Under the pieces are notes generated by a model. The model had not been told where the DNA came from. It saw only the letters and a list, made by a program, of their open reading frames with translations, and searched no databases. Source: Sediminibacillus albus (lineage in GTDB: Bacteria > Bacillota > Bacilli > Bacillales > Amphibacillaceae). Taken from it: DNA of 64,000 nucleotides. Positions 8,901-18,747 of this stretch are shown here, piece after piece (the first letter of the stretch is position 1; the number at the start of each line of letters is the position of its first letter). The stretch spans positions 124,001 to 188,000 of the forward strand of contig NZ_FNFL01000002.1 of NCBI RefSeq assembly GCF_900101125.1, written 5' to 3'. The position numbers and the translations under genes were made by a program.

Positions 8901-11894
8901 ATTGCCAAAGACTATGTTGAATATTATTTCACGGCTTCCGATGGAACCAATCAGGTAACTAGCGAAACGTACCGTGTTCAAGTAACTAATGAGCTGGATG
9001 ATTCGAGTCTACGGTTGAATGTGCAGGAGGGCGATATTCTTAGTGGTGAAAAAATTATTAAAGCAACGTCCAGAGACGAGGGACCTGAAGCGGTGAAGCT
9101 GTTGATTGACGACACCGAGGTTTCCGGTGAGGCTCCACGGGCGGTAGAACATACCGCTTACTTCGCTTTCGAGGTTAGCGGGGTGAACACGTATTTTCAG
9201 AACGGCGTCACCATTGGGGATGAAATTATCCATATTTTTGATGACTGGATTGCCCAGTGGCAGACAATTACGGTACCTGTGTCAGCTGACCAATTACAGG
9301 TTGGCGAAAACACAATCACCATTCGTGCCGGCAATAAAGCGACGCCATGGGAGGGCGATCCAGGTGAAAACCGGGATGACTACAATCTTCGCAATGTCCG
9401 GCTAGTCTTATCTGATGGCACCATTTTAACTGATCCATCCCATGGTGATGCTAGTGAGGTATTTGATATGGGTGACGATGGCACCGTGCGCGTATTCGAA
9501 GACTTCACCTTTACGATTGAGGACGGGCTTGCGCAATCAAAAGCATATGTATGGCAGACGGACTCTACACTCGATGGGCTGCATACCATACGCGCGTCGG
9601 ATAGTGATGAAGAGCTGGAAACAGATGTTTACGTCGATAATACTGCCCCGGTGATTCAGACAAACGTAGAGGAAGGCAAGCAATACAAAGGAGCATTCGA
9701 CATTGACGTTACCGTTTCAGATGAAATCGCCGGTACCGAGGCCCATACGGTCTGGTTAGATGGGGAAAAAATCGAGGTACCTTACGCTGCTTCTTCTGGA
9801 TTACTTACGGCTGGCAGCCATGAATTACGAATAGAAGCTGTCGATACCGTTGGTAATCAATCAGAAGAATTGGTGGAGTTTTCCGTCGTCGACGAACATC
9901 CGGACAATCCAGTCAATCAAAGCCCGCAGTCAGAGCTGGCCCAGCCGCTCAGCGGCGATCCGGTTTTACGCGTAGAAGTGAACGACCCAACGGGAGACAC
10001 GATGGACGTAGGCTTTTATCAGGCGCACCAATATACGCCGGATAACCTAGACCATGTCGCTTCCTTTAGCAATGCAGCGGATGTGGAACCGCCGGCAAGC
10101 CCTGCTCCCGCTGGCGAAACAGGCTTCGGCAAACAGGATATTGATCTTGCCTCTGAAAAAGATGGAAAATACATGATCACCGATTCGACGGGGCAATTTC
10201 CTTACCATCGTTTTGACGTAACAGTTGATGAAGGGGTGGATGAGAGCGACCTGGTTGAGCTTGTCTGGAATGGAAACTCTTTTGCAGGCAGAAAGGTTAC
10301 CATGTATGCCTGGAACCATACAGAAGCGAAATGGGAAAGCATTGATGCCCATATTGCAGGACAAGAAGATTTTGAATTAAAGGGTACTGTGCCGGTAGGT
10401 GATTATGTTCAAAATAGCAAGGTTAATGTCATTGTCCAGGACGAAATACCAAGCAGTTCCGAAGAGTATGATTATACATTTGTCTGGATGTCTGATACGC
10501 AATATTATTCGGAAAGCTATCCATATATTTATGATCGGCAGACACAATGGATCGTCGACAATCGTGATGCGATGAATATCCAATATGTCATGCATACTGG
10601 CGACCTTGTGGACGAATCGGACAAAGCGTATCAGTGGGACCATGCCGATAATTACATGAAAACCCTGGATGACGCCGGTGTCCCTTATGGTGTGCTGGCC
10701 GGCAACCACGATGTATCCCAGAAAACCAATGATTACACGAATTACTATAAGTACTTTGGGGCCGATCGTTTCCAGGAAAAACCGTATTATGGCGGGTCCT
10801 ATTTAAATAACCGTGGTCATTATGATTTAATTTCTGCCAATGGCAATGATTATATTATGGTTTACCTCGGCTGGGGAGTGGAGGAGGAAGGAATTGCCTG
10901 GATGAATGAAGTGCTGGCTGCTTATCCCGATCGGCAGGCGATCCTAAATTTTCATGAATACCTGCAGGCAACGGGAACCCGCCATCCACTGGGAGAAAAG
11001 CTCTATAATGAGGTAGTCGTGCCGAATGAAAATGTCATCGCCGTCTTGTCCGGTCATTATCACGAGGCACAGCTGCTCGTCGATGAGCTTGATGATGACG
11101 GAGATGGGACTAGCGACCGCACCGTCTATCAAATGCTGGCAGATTATCAAGCAGGCCCTGAAGGCGGACAAGGCTATATGCGCCTGCTGCATTTTGATTC
11201 AGATAATAACAAAATAATCGTCAATACGTATTCTCCGTATTTAGATGATTATAACTACTATGACACGGATGCCTATCCAGGCAAGGATGAGTTCACGTTA
11301 GACTTAGACTTGGCAGCAAAAGAAAAAAGGGTAGCTACTGATTACTTTGCTGTAAATGTTTATACGGATGACGAAATAGGAAGAGTGGAAGACGTACCTA
11401 GCGGAGAAACAGCCGAAATAGTCTGGACAGGCTTGGAAGAAGGGAAAATCTATTCCTGGTATGCTACTGTTTCTGATCAGTACACCGGTGAAACAAGGTC
11501 AGATATCTGGACATTTGTGAAAGGGGAAGACCAGGATCCGAATCAGTCTGAACCCCCGAAAGATGAGGAAGATCCGCCTGGCGAACCGAATCAGCCTGGC
11601 GGTGAGAAGCCTGCTCCTCCTTCAGGTGGCGGAGGAGACCTGGACGGAGAAGAGAAACCGACCAAGCCAGAGCAGCCTGGCAAACAGCCGGGGGATCTTA
11701 ATGGTGGTAACGACCCAACCAACAAACAACCAGGACAAAACAAAGACCAGGACGGAGATCAGGATAAGATAACGGGGGGGAAGCTAGCAGATACAGCAAC
11801 CAATATGTTTACCTTGATATTGACGGGTATATTGCTGCTTGGCGCAGGTGCTTCCTTGTTTGTTTACCGCTTGAGAAAAAGGCGAATCGCATAA
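5904..11894 (+). CDS. Giant wall-anchored protein with lamin-tail domains and metallophosphoesterase
   Basis: This is a 1996-residue surface protein. It starts at an ATG with AAGGAGG five bases upstream. Residues 1-40 are a signal peptide (RKRTVQKRIRQ then a hydrophobic core, VSAAS). An acidic, Gln/Ser-rich linker runs to about 155. Three lamin-tail-like domains begin near residues 158 (LLITEINPSNEGYDYFEV), 446 (LLITELSP) and 740 (LLVTEVVP), each followed by an Ig-like spacer. A calcineurin-type metallophosphoesterase occupies about 1520-1805, with metal motifs SDTQ (about 1529), TGDLVDE, GNHD (about 1599) and GHYHE (about 1717). A short FN3-like module, a Pro/Gly-rich wall-spanning stretch and LADTATN (1961-1967) follow, then a membrane helix and RLRKRR. 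It probably cleaves phosphoesters at the cell surface; the substrate is unknown. The anchor signal matches the alkaline phosphatase near 52 kb. Confidence 0.88.
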   Translation: MRKRTVQKRIRQFVSIFVIMAVLFVDLAAITPSRMTVSAASGSPAAAKEEEASLDEGTLDQQQDQPEAKQEIKDSDSGEIASKVQEETTASPEQSANEETSSASVSTENPEDSPTSNQDDTSTKQQEAPSDKHPSNEEKTKDNQSPQNEGKAIDFNSLPPLLITEINPSNEGYDYFEVHNNSNQPFVLDYLKISLHSNAGKQESAYLQFSPAIIKPDQTIIFWSNDKKHDLKDFNKHYQVNVPEEAVVEYTGPAFTDGNIISIENPNGEKIVSAAYTAEDRLQGQAIHYQHPSSGTEMERYGSDSRTTPVQLEDVQIPEQPVALPPTTAPTINHEHLEEIVAGKSVQVEAAIETDGESVSAELYYQTTDQEDYQVIEMQPTKNGSFLAEIPAQQLKGEQITYYMTAATAHYRITYPAETPLEAAVIKPEKEKRVLAASQSTEIEDFDAYPHLLITELSPNSQGGGTDYYEYFELYNNTDQPLSMANYRFIYYYTDSGNEVPFQVPENTVINPQETLVFWYNKGNKQLDAFNENFGVQLSEEQIIEVTDPNFPGFANSGNRALVLTDNQGQQLIDADYLGEDNDNTGAVIQYQYPKEGTTMEKYLTMANPTPGIIEAVQVPVEPVHLPEPEDDVTAPVIDHTPVSQAKAFSSITIEAAITDDKAVPTATVFVKAEDASAYTTLAMTADAANPASYSAEIPGVYVSSNISYYVEASDGVHTVRTEEAIIEVDKQEVDPEKIPSLLVTEVVPDSTNTGSADGYEFIEIYNNTNQAINFQDYKLQYRYGTDPESDIIWPSVPDNVVIPSQETLVFWIINGENGEQTVADFNENYGTNLVENEDIVRIYSAGMANGSMRGLIAATNAGQELAIAYYNDQEGIDDTQPDKGIVYKYPTDSSSLMEKVSAGSIAATPGSVEAYQVPDSQVSVPEDNIPPTIENLTEAAEVNQTEDINLTADIQDNIEVKTVQVYYRANGQEDYQSALLQEDYDDMLYHHRIYSPEIIAKDYVEYYFTASDGTNQVTSETYRVQVTNELDDSSLRLNVQEGDILSGEKIIKATSRDEGPEAVKLLIDDTEVSGEAPRAVEHTAYFAFEVSGVNTYFQNGVTIGDEIIHIFDDWIAQWQTITVPVSADQLQVGENTITIRAGNKATPWEGDPGENRDDYNLRNVRLVLSDGTILTDPSHGDASEVFDMGDDGTVRVFEDFTFTIEDGLAQSKAYVWQTDSTLDGLHTIRASDSDEELETDVYVDNTAPVIQTNVEEGKQYKGAFDIDVTVSDEIAGTEAHTVWLDGEKIEVPYAASSGLLTAGSHELRIEAVDTVGNQSEELVEFSVVDEHPDNPVNQSPQSELAQPLSGDPVLRVEVNDPTGDTMDVGFYQAHQYTPDNLDHVASFSNAADVEPPASPAPAGETGFGKQDIDLASEKDGKYMITDSTGQFPYHRFDVTVDEGVDESDLVELVWNGNSFAGRKVTMYAWNHTEAKWESIDAHIAGQEDFELKGTVPVGDYVQNSKVNVIVQDEIPSSSEEYDYTFVWMSDTQYYSESYPYIYDRQTQWIVDNRDAMNIQYVMHTGDLVDESDKAYQWDHADNYMKTLDDAGVPYGVLAGNHDVSQKTNDYTNYYKYFGADRFQEKPYYGGSYLNNRGHYDLISANGNDYIMVYLGWGVEEEGIAWMNEVLAAYPDRQAILNFHEYLQATGTRHPLGEKLYNEVVVPNENVIAVLSGHYHEAQLLVDELDDDGDGTSDRTVYQMLADYQAGPEGGQGYMRLLHFDSDNNKIIVNTYSPYLDDYNYYDTDAYPGKDEFTLDLDLAAKEKRVATDYFAVNVYTDDEIGRVEDVPSGETAEIVWTGLEEGKIYSWYATVSDQYTGETRSDIWTFVKGEDQDPNQSEPPKDEEDPPGEPNQPGGEKPAPPSGGGGDLDGEEKPTKPEQPGKQPGDLNGGNDPTNKQPGQNKDQDGDQDKITGGKLADTATNMFTLILTGILLLGAGASLFVYRLRKRRIA
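11784..11804 (+). other. Variant cell-wall sorting signal LADTATN
   Basis: The C-terminus shows the motif, a 20-residue hydrophobic helix and a positively charged tail, which is the standard sortase signal layout. The usual Pro of LPxTx is Ala. The same motif form (LAETATN) ends the phosphatase encoded next to the class D sortase. Confidence 0.75.
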
Positions 11895-11994
11895 AAGAGA
11901 AGCAGTCCTTCCTATAGCATATGTTCCAAGAATATGAATCAAGGAAAACCAGGGGTGTTTAGTGAAATAGAAAGCGGCAAGTTTAAAAAAACAT

Positions 11995-12022
11995 TTGCAT
12001 ATTCGACAATATTCGTTATAAT
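11995..12022 (+). promoter_or_regulatory. xpt: SigA-type promoter of the xpt-pbuX transcript
   Basis: TTGCAT (11995-12000) and TATAAT (12017-12022) are 16 bases apart and lie about 15 bases ahead of the guanine aptamer, the expected position. Confidence 0.65.
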
Positions 12023-12037
12023 TCAAAGTATCAAAAA

Positions 12038-12118
12038 AATATCACTCGTATAATAGCAGGAATATGGCCTGCGAGTCTCTACCGGATAACCGTAAATTAT
12101 CTGACTACGGGTAAGCAT
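12038..12118 (+). ncRNA. Guanine (purine) riboswitch aptamer
   Basis: The leader holds the purine aptamer core: ATCACTCGTATAAT opens P1, GGAATATGGCC and GTCTCTACCGGATAACCG form P2/L2-J2/3-P3, and CTGACTACGGGT closes. The specificity base in the CTGAC-TAC segment is C, which predicts guanine or hypoxanthine binding rather than adenine. It controls the xpt-pbuX operon as in Bacillus subtilis. Ligand binding should favour the terminator that follows. Confidence 0.95.
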
Positions 12119-12168
12119 TTATATGGGCGGAATCGCTATGTCTATCTATTTTGATAGGCGTGCTTTGA

Positions 12169-12849
<681 letters not shown>

Positions 12850-12872
12850 AAAACGATAGGAGGAGAAAATAC

Positions 12873-14186
12873 ATGAACAAAGCAAAGCTTCAAACACTAT
12901 CGATTGGATTCCAGCATGTATTGGCGATGTATGCCGGAGCGGTTGTTGTCCCTTTAATTGTAGGGGGAGCATTGAATTTAACGTTCGAGCAGTTAACCTA
13001 CTTGATTTCTATCGACTTGCTGGCTTGTGGGATGGCCACGCTGCTGCAAGTCTGGAAAAACAAATTTTTCGGCATCGGCTTGCCTGTTATGCTAGGCTGT
13101 ACATTCACTGCTGTTGGACCGATGATTGCTATTGGAAGCCAGCACGGGATTTCGGCGATTTATGGAGCAATTATAGTCTCCGGGTTGTTTGTTGTATCAA
13201 TATCTAAATATTTCAGTAAGCTGGTACGCTTCTTCCCGCCAGTTGTTACTGGGTCAGTGGTGATGATTATTGGCTTGACTCTGATTCCGGTGGCGTTCAA
13301 TGATATGGCAGGCGGTGAAGGCAGTGCGGACTTTGGCAAACCAGCGAATCTTTTACTAGCATTTGGAGTTTTACTCTTTATTTTATTACTCAACAAGTTT
13401 GCCAAGGGATTTTTACGGACGATATCGATTTTGATTGGATTAGTCGCCGGTACAGTTGCAGCAGCGTTTTTGGGTATGGTTGATTTTTCTGAAGTGGGGG
13501 AAGCTTCCTGGTTTCATTCGATTCATCCGCTTTACTTCGGCACACCCACTTTTGAACTGTCTGCTATTTTGACAATGATTTTGGTCGCGATCGTTAGTCT
13601 AATTGAATCGACCGGTGTTTATCTGGCACTTGGCGATATAACCGACCGCAAAGTCAGCGGCGAAGATTTGGAAAAAGGTTATCGTGCAGAAGGAATTGCA
13701 ATCGTAATAGGGGGAATCTTTAATGCGTTTCCTTACACCGCCTATTCACAGAATGTCGGCTTGGTACAACTGACTGGTGTAAAAACAAAGCAAGCGATTT
13801 TTGCTGCAGGTTCCATCCTGGTAGTATTGGGATTCCTGCCGAAAATAGCAGCGATTACGACCTTGATTCCGACAGCTGTTCTTGGCGGTGCGTCTTTGGC
13901 GATGTTTGGTATGGTTATTGCTTATGGTATTAAAATGCTCAGCCAGGTAGATTTCGAAAATCAGGGAAATCTACTGACCGTTGCCTGTGCGGTTGGCATG
14001 GGACTCGGCGTTACAGCGGTCCCGGAAATCTTTGCAAATCTGCCGGAAAGCATTCGGATTCTAACTGATAGCGGGATTGTCGCCGGCAGTATGACTGCCA
14101 TTGTATTGAATATATTATTTAACATGGTTCCAGCACGGTCCGTTAAAACAGTAAAACGAAAGATAGCAGAGGAAAAGGTATCTTAA
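12873..14186 (+). CDS. pbuX: Xanthine permease PbuX
   Basis: This 437-residue membrane protein belongs to the nucleobase:cation symporter-2 family and imports xanthine. It has about 12-14 hydrophobic segments with the family features QHVLAMYAGAVVVPLIVG near residue 13, LPVMLGCTFTAVGPMIAIG and the NAT signature region NAFPYTAYSQNVGLVQLTG (about residue 285). A GATAGGAGG site precedes the ATG. It follows xpt in the same riboswitch-controlled operon, so uptake and salvage are regulated together. Confidence 0.95.
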   Translation: MNKAKLQTLSIGFQHVLAMYAGAVVVPLIVGGALNLTFEQLTYLISIDLLACGMATLLQVWKNKFFGIGLPVMLGCTFTAVGPMIAIGSQHGISAIYGAIIVSGLFVVSISKYFSKLVRFFPPVVTGSVVMIIGLTLIPVAFNDMAGGEGSADFGKPANLLLAFGVLLFILLLNKFAKGFLRTISILIGLVAGTVAAAFLGMVDFSEVGEASWFHSIHPLYFGTPTFELSAILTMILVAIVSLIESTGVYLALGDITDRKVSGEDLEKGYRAEGIAIVIGGIFNAFPYTAYSQNVGLVQLTGVKTKQAIFAAGSILVVLGFLPKIAAITTLIPTAVLGGASLAMFGMVIAYGIKMLSQVDFENQGNLLTVACAVGMGLGVTAVPEIFANLPESIRILTDSGIVAGSMTAIVLNILFNMVPARSVKTVKRKIAEEKVS

Positions 14187-14214
14187 TCGGCACCTTTCCT
14201 GATGGAAATGCATG

Positions 14215-14254
14215 AAAAAATCCGCCAATCATGCATGATTGGCGGATTTCCTTT
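14215..14254. terminator. Bidirectional terminator between pbuX and the GH2 gene
   Basis: A perfect 13-bp palindrome (14221-14233 with 14234-14246) is flanked by A on the left and T on the right. It lies between two convergent genes and can stop both. Confidence 0.85.
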
Positions 14255-14268
14255 TTTCCTTTCGTTTT

Positions 14269-17200
14269 TTATTGCTTTTGGATGGTAACCTCTACTTTAT
14301 TTGTTTCTACGTGTTTACCTTCGATAGTCACTGTTGCCCATAGATTAAAAGCATCTATTTCCCCTGTATTACTTTCCACATACATAAGCAAATCTTCATA
14401 TTGCGTATCAAATGTTACAATGCTCGGTTCGCTGCTGTGGAATTCAACTTGACTGTTATCCAAGTTTATGGCTTTACCGCTGGCTGTAGTTGCGGTTACA
14501 TTCAAATGGGCAAGTCCACCTGGTGAAACAGATGGAGGATCAACTGTGAGTGAGGCACTTTCCAAAGCATCCTCCTCTTGTGTCACTAATTTGGCATTAG
14601 CCCAAGCTCCATGGCCATGGCCGTTACTTCCTCCTTCGATGGTTCGCATTACGAGTTTCAGCTGTTGACTATCTTTGATATCTACACTGATAAATTCCTG
14701 AGGAGTACTTTTACGCATGGGTTCTGTTTGATAAGCCAGTTCACCATCCAGCCAAACTTCAAAAATGAATCGGTTACCATCCCGGTCAGCGTGCTGTTCA
14801 ACACCTGCATAAGTTTCAAACCGATCAAACTCCCACTTGGATAAGTCGTAAACAATCTCCGAATTGGCATGAACTCCAATCCCTTTATCATAGAGAACAG
14901 GTCCATCTTCATCAAGGAGTGTAATTGGCGGTCCGGCTACTGATTGGTCTTTTTGAATCGTTCCCCAGCCAGTAGTTGCGGATTCCCATTGGATATCACT
15001 GATATATAAATCAGAAACCGGATTAAAATCAATCGTGTAGGTTTCTTCTAAGAATCCATCCGCGGTTCTAGCGTGAATAATAGTTGATCCAGGCAGTTCT
15101 TCTGTTTGTTCAACTTCAATTTCTACATCTGCTCTTGCTGGTATTACTTCTACTGATGGAATAGAATTATCGAGCGCATTCGAAAAAGTATAAGTGTATT
15201 TCGTGACATCTGTATGGAAGCCTTCAAGAGATTCACCGTCGACCTTAATATCCTTCAGCAAGTTGAGATCAATTTGCCGTTTGCTCAACTCCATCGCTGA
15301 CTCACCGTCGGTAATAGGGCGCAGCATATAGGTATAGGAATAGGATTGGTCTGTATAAAGCATATATTCCGGCAGGGCAGTGCCACCCCAGCTATTCCAT
15401 ACTCCCATCTGTTTATGGTTAATGGTTAATACTATATCTTCGAGTTTATTTAACTCAAACGGGTGTCCTGCTTGTTCTAGGTCATTTTCTGTATAATGTA
15501 GCGCAGAAAACTCGAATTGCGGCAGCCCGCCGACCAATAATCCATTCCCATCATCACCAGTTAGAGTTAGCCAGCGAACGTCCGTCTTATTACCAGTTTC
15601 CTGCGGGCGCGGGTAGTTGAAAAATTGTTCTTCAACTGTACTTTGATAAACCCCAACATTTGCTCCATCTTTTCGATCCCAATAATTTTCGAAGGGCCCC
15701 CGACCGTAATAGCGAATGTTATCATATTGACCTGGCAGCGTTAATTCCATCCCCACCGCCGGTATTTCAGACATTGCGGTACTAGGTTTGACTGTACTTC
15801 TGACCACGACTTCGCCGCTTCCGTAGATAAAGTATCCCACCCGATAAAATGACTCGCCTGTTGTGGGTAAGGATGCAGTCACTTGCACATGGACCACACT
15901 GTCACTTATCGCTCTTACTTGGACATCGGTCACGTCCATGTTTTCACCGGCATGCTGCCATGATTCATTCCGGGCCAACATCCCATTCATCAAATCGTTG
16001 TCATTACGAGCACGCCAGAAGTTTGGCTTTGGCCCCGATTTAACCAATTCCTGTCCATTTTGCTTAAAAGAAGTAATGGTTCCTTCTGCTTTGTTAAAAG
16101 TCAGGCTGAATAGATCACCAGTGACTTCAATCCGTGCTTCCCCGTCTTCGACATCAAGTTCAGGCATATTCTCTGCAGCAAATTCAGGAGAAGGAGGTGT
16201 CTCGTAAGGAATCTTTAGTTGGGCATTGGCAACCTCATACCCTTTTTCTGCCCAAGCAGTATCTTCAGCAAGGGTATAACTGATATTCAACCAGTATTCT
16301 GCGCCTTCTTTTGTGTTTTCTGGCTGTTCCAATGGCAGCGTGACTTCTTTGCTGGAATTGCCTGCTATGTCTTGGTTTATCGTGCCTTCCTGAATCACCT
16401 TGTCGTCCTCTTTTAATTGCCATTTGCCTGCAAACGTCTTTAGGTTGGTGAAGAGGTTCTCGTTTTGGATGCTGATCTTGTTTTTTGCCAAGTCGACTGC
16501 GTGGACATCGACATTCTGATAAACAGCTTTTAAGGCAAACATTTCAGGCTGCGCGGTTCGGTCCGGGTTGAGGAGGCCATTCATCAGAAAGATTCCATCG
16601 TTTGCGTAGTCTCCCCAATCCCCGCCATATGAAAAGTAAGTTTCTCCTTGATAATCATCTTTGATGGGTAATCCATCGACACCCCCGTCAACTGGTAATC
16701 GGACGGATTGATCAACAAAATCCCATATAAAGCCACCCTGCAGGTTGTCATATTTGTCTATAATCTCCCAATATTCTTTAATATTGCCAAGACTGTTGCC
16801 CATGGCGTGCTCATATTCACACATTATCAGTGGCCGTTCGTTTCTTTCGCCATAACTTTCTAGTTTTGACAAACTCGGATACATAAAGCTATCAAAGTCT
16901 GCCAGGCTGTTATCCTGCTGAAAATGAAGCGGTCTTGTAGGGTCATAGTCTTTAATCCACTGAGAAGTCTCCCTGAATACGTCACCAGAGCCCACCTCGT
17001 TTCCCATCGACCAAAAAATGACGGAAGGGTGGTTTTTATCTCTCTCTACCATTGACTGAATCCGATCCTTAACAGCAGGAGTCCATGCGGGATTGTTACC
17101 AGGGAATGGACGCATGTTATGTGACTCATTATTCGCTTCATCTAATATATAGATGCCGTATTCATCGGCCAATTCATAAAAACGCGGATGAAAAGGGTAG

Positions 17201-18456
17201 TGGCCGGTACGGACAGCATTTATGTTGTTTTGTTTCATAATTTCTATGTCCTCGCGCAGCCGTTCTTCTGACATCACATAGCCAGTGTCCGGGTCAACTT
17301 CATGGCGGTTGACACCCTTTATCATAATCGGCTGACCGTTAATTTTCACTTGCTTGTCTTCAATTTCTATTTCTCTAAAGCCAACTTTGGAGCTGATTGT
17401 CTCCACTGTTTTGTCCTTGGCATCCTTAACATTCAATACGAGTGTGTACAAATTTGGCTGTTCAGCTGACCACTTCAATGGATTTTCCACTGTTATTTCC
17501 GATTGAAAGGTTCCATCTGAATCGACCATAATTAAGGTCTCTTGAAGGTCAAGTTGCTTGTTGTCCTGATCAAATAATTTTGCTTCGATAGCGTACTTGT
17601 TCGGATTAATGGTTTCTTGGTTCATTAGCTGGCCATCAATGTCTAAAACCGCGTCTTCATAATCAGCATCTAGATCGGTTTCCAGTTTATAATCTTCAAT
17701 ATGGACTTTTGGAGTGGCATATAAGTAAACATCCCGAAAAATACCGCTTAAATCTACCATATCCTGATTCTCAAGCCAGGCACCGTCCGACCAGCGGAAT
17801 ACTTCAACGGCAAGAGTGTTTTTACCGTTTTTAACATAATCAGAAATATTGAATTCAGCCGGGGTGAAACTATCTTCGCTATATCCGACCTTCTTGCCAT
17901 TTACCCAAACATTAAAAGCCGATTTCACGCCTTGAAAAGAAAGAAAAATCTCTCCTTTTTTCCAATTGCCGGGTATTTGGAAAGTGTGCCTGTAAGAGCC
18001 GACTTCATTGTGCTCGATGGGAACCTCTGGGGGGGAGATCGTTCCATACCCTTGCCAGGGATGCTCCTGATTAAGATAAATAATATCTCCATAGCCTTGG
18101 AGCTGCCAATTTCCCGGGACAGGAATTGTATCCCAATCACTATCCTGGAAATTCGGCTTATAGAAGTCTTTTGGCCGTTCATTTGGATTCTCAGACCAAC
18201 GAAATTTCCAGTTACCATTAAGTGACTTATAAAAGCGTGATTTTTCTATGGCCCCTTTTATGGAAGCCTTTTCATTATTATGCGGGATTGTTGTGACACT
18301 TCCTGGGAGTCTATTTTCCTGGAATAATTCTGGTGTTCCATTCCAATTGGAAATTTCTTCTTCCGCAGAAACAGATCCAGGCAACTTAAAAATACTGATA
18401 AACAATAAGAGAAAGATGATAAAACCAAGGTGTCTGATGAACGAGTGAGATTGCAA
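14269..18456 (-). CDS. Secreted GH2 beta-galactosidase with C-terminal NPCBM and Ig-like domains
   Basis: The 1395-residue protein begins at a TTG with AAGGAGG eight bases upstream. Residues 1-31 form a signal peptide (ending SVSAEEE). A LacZ-type core follows: a sugar-binding domain (SWDT-like DWDTIPVPGNWQLQGYG), an Ig-like domain and a TIM barrel. The acid/base is Glu487 in WSMGNEVGSG and the nucleophile Glu547 in IMCEYEHAMGNS. The small-chain domain includes YYGRGPFENYWDR. The tail carries an NPCBM-like carbohydrate-binding module (about 1120-1280, KGIGVHANSEIVYDLS) and an Ig-like domain (about 1290-1395). No sortase motif is present, so it is probably released or held by its binding modules. 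It likely hydrolyses beta-galactosides in polysaccharides outside the cell. It is monocistronic. Confidence 0.9.
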   Translation of the reverse strand: MQSHSFIRHLGFIIFLLLFISIFKLPGSVSAEEEISNWNGTPELFQENRLPGSVTTIPHNNEKASIKGAIEKSRFYKSLNGNWKFRWSENPNERPKDFYKPNFQDSDWDTIPVPGNWQLQGYGDIIYLNQEHPWQGYGTISPPEVPIEHNEVGSYRHTFQIPGNWKKGEIFLSFQGVKSAFNVWVNGKKVGYSEDSFTPAEFNISDYVKNGKNTLAVEVFRWSDGAWLENQDMVDLSGIFRDVYLYATPKVHIEDYKLETDLDADYEDAVLDIDGQLMNQETINPNKYAIEAKLFDQDNKQLDLQETLIMVDSDGTFQSEITVENPLKWSAEQPNLYTLVLNVKDAKDKTVETISSKVGFREIEIEDKQVKINGQPIMIKGVNRHEVDPDTGYVMSEERLREDIEIMKQNNINAVRTGHYPFHPRFYELADEYGIYILDEANNESHNMRPFPGNNPAWTPAVKDRIQSMVERDKNHPSVIFWSMGNEVGSGDVFRETSQWIKDYDPTRPLHFQQDNSLADFDSFMYPSLSKLESYGERNERPLIMCEYEHAMGNSLGNIKEYWEIIDKYDNLQGGFIWDFVDQSVRLPVDGGVDGLPIKDDYQGETYFSYGGDWGDYANDGIFLMNGLLNPDRTAQPEMFALKAVYQNVDVHAVDLAKNKISIQNENLFTNLKTFAGKWQLKEDDKVIQEGTINQDIAGNSSKEVTLPLEQPENTKEGAEYWLNISYTLAEDTAWAEKGYEVANAQLKIPYETPPSPEFAAENMPELDVEDGEARIEVTGDLFSLTFNKAEGTITSFKQNGQELVKSGPKPNFWRARNDNDLMNGMLARNESWQHAGENMDVTDVQVRAISDSVVHVQVTASLPTTGESFYRVGYFIYGSGEVVVRSTVKPSTAMSEIPAVGMELTLPGQYDNIRYYGRGPFENYWDRKDGANVGVYQSTVEEQFFNYPRPQETGNKTDVRWLTLTGDDGNGLLVGGLPQFEFSALHYTENDLEQAGHPFELNKLEDIVLTINHKQMGVWNSWGGTALPEYMLYTDQSYSYTYMLRPITDGESAMELSKRQIDLNLLKDIKVDGESLEGFHTDVTKYTYTFSNALDNSIPSVEVIPARADVEIEVEQTEELPGSTIIHARTADGFLEETYTIDFNPVSDLYISDIQWESATTGWGTIQKDQSVAGPPITLLDEDGPVLYDKGIGVHANSEIVYDLSKWEFDRFETYAGVEQHADRDGNRFIFEVWLDGELAYQTEPMRKSTPQEFISVDIKDSQQLKLVMRTIEGGSNGHGHGAWANAKLVTQEEDALESASLTVDPPSVSPGGLAHLNVTATTASGKAINLDNSQVEFHSSEPSIVTFDTQYEDLLMYVESNTGEIDAFNLWATVTIEGKHVETNKVEVTIQKQ

Positions 18457-18495
18457 GAGTAGTTCCTCCTTTATTAAATTAATTAACTAACTGTT

Positions 18496-18536
18496 TAAAA
18501 AAAATGTTCTTTTGGATGGTGAATTCAAAAGAACAT
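18496..18536 (-). terminator. Hairpin plus T8 in the 5' leader of the secreted GH2 gene
   Basis: On the minus strand an 11-bp perfect stem (18526-18536 with 18504-18514) is followed by eight T and lies only about 40 bases before the start codon. It is either the terminator of an upstream transcript or an attenuator. An outer inverted repeat (TTAATTAACTAACTG near 18477-18493 and CAGTTAATTATATTAA near 18560-18576) surrounds it and could give an alternative structure or an operator. Confidence 0.6.
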
Positions 18537-18747
18537 AATAAAAAAATATTTAAAATAGTCAGTTAATTATATTAAATCATTGTAAAACTTGATTCTCAAT
18601 GGGGTTATCCTACTAATTTTTAGTGTATTAAGCAGAGAGGATAGTCATATTTAACTAAGAATCATGAGAAACGTCTTGAGGAAAATTGTTTGCTACATCG
18701 CTTTATAAAGAAACCAACGTTCGCTTGAAGGGTGACAGCTAACGAAA

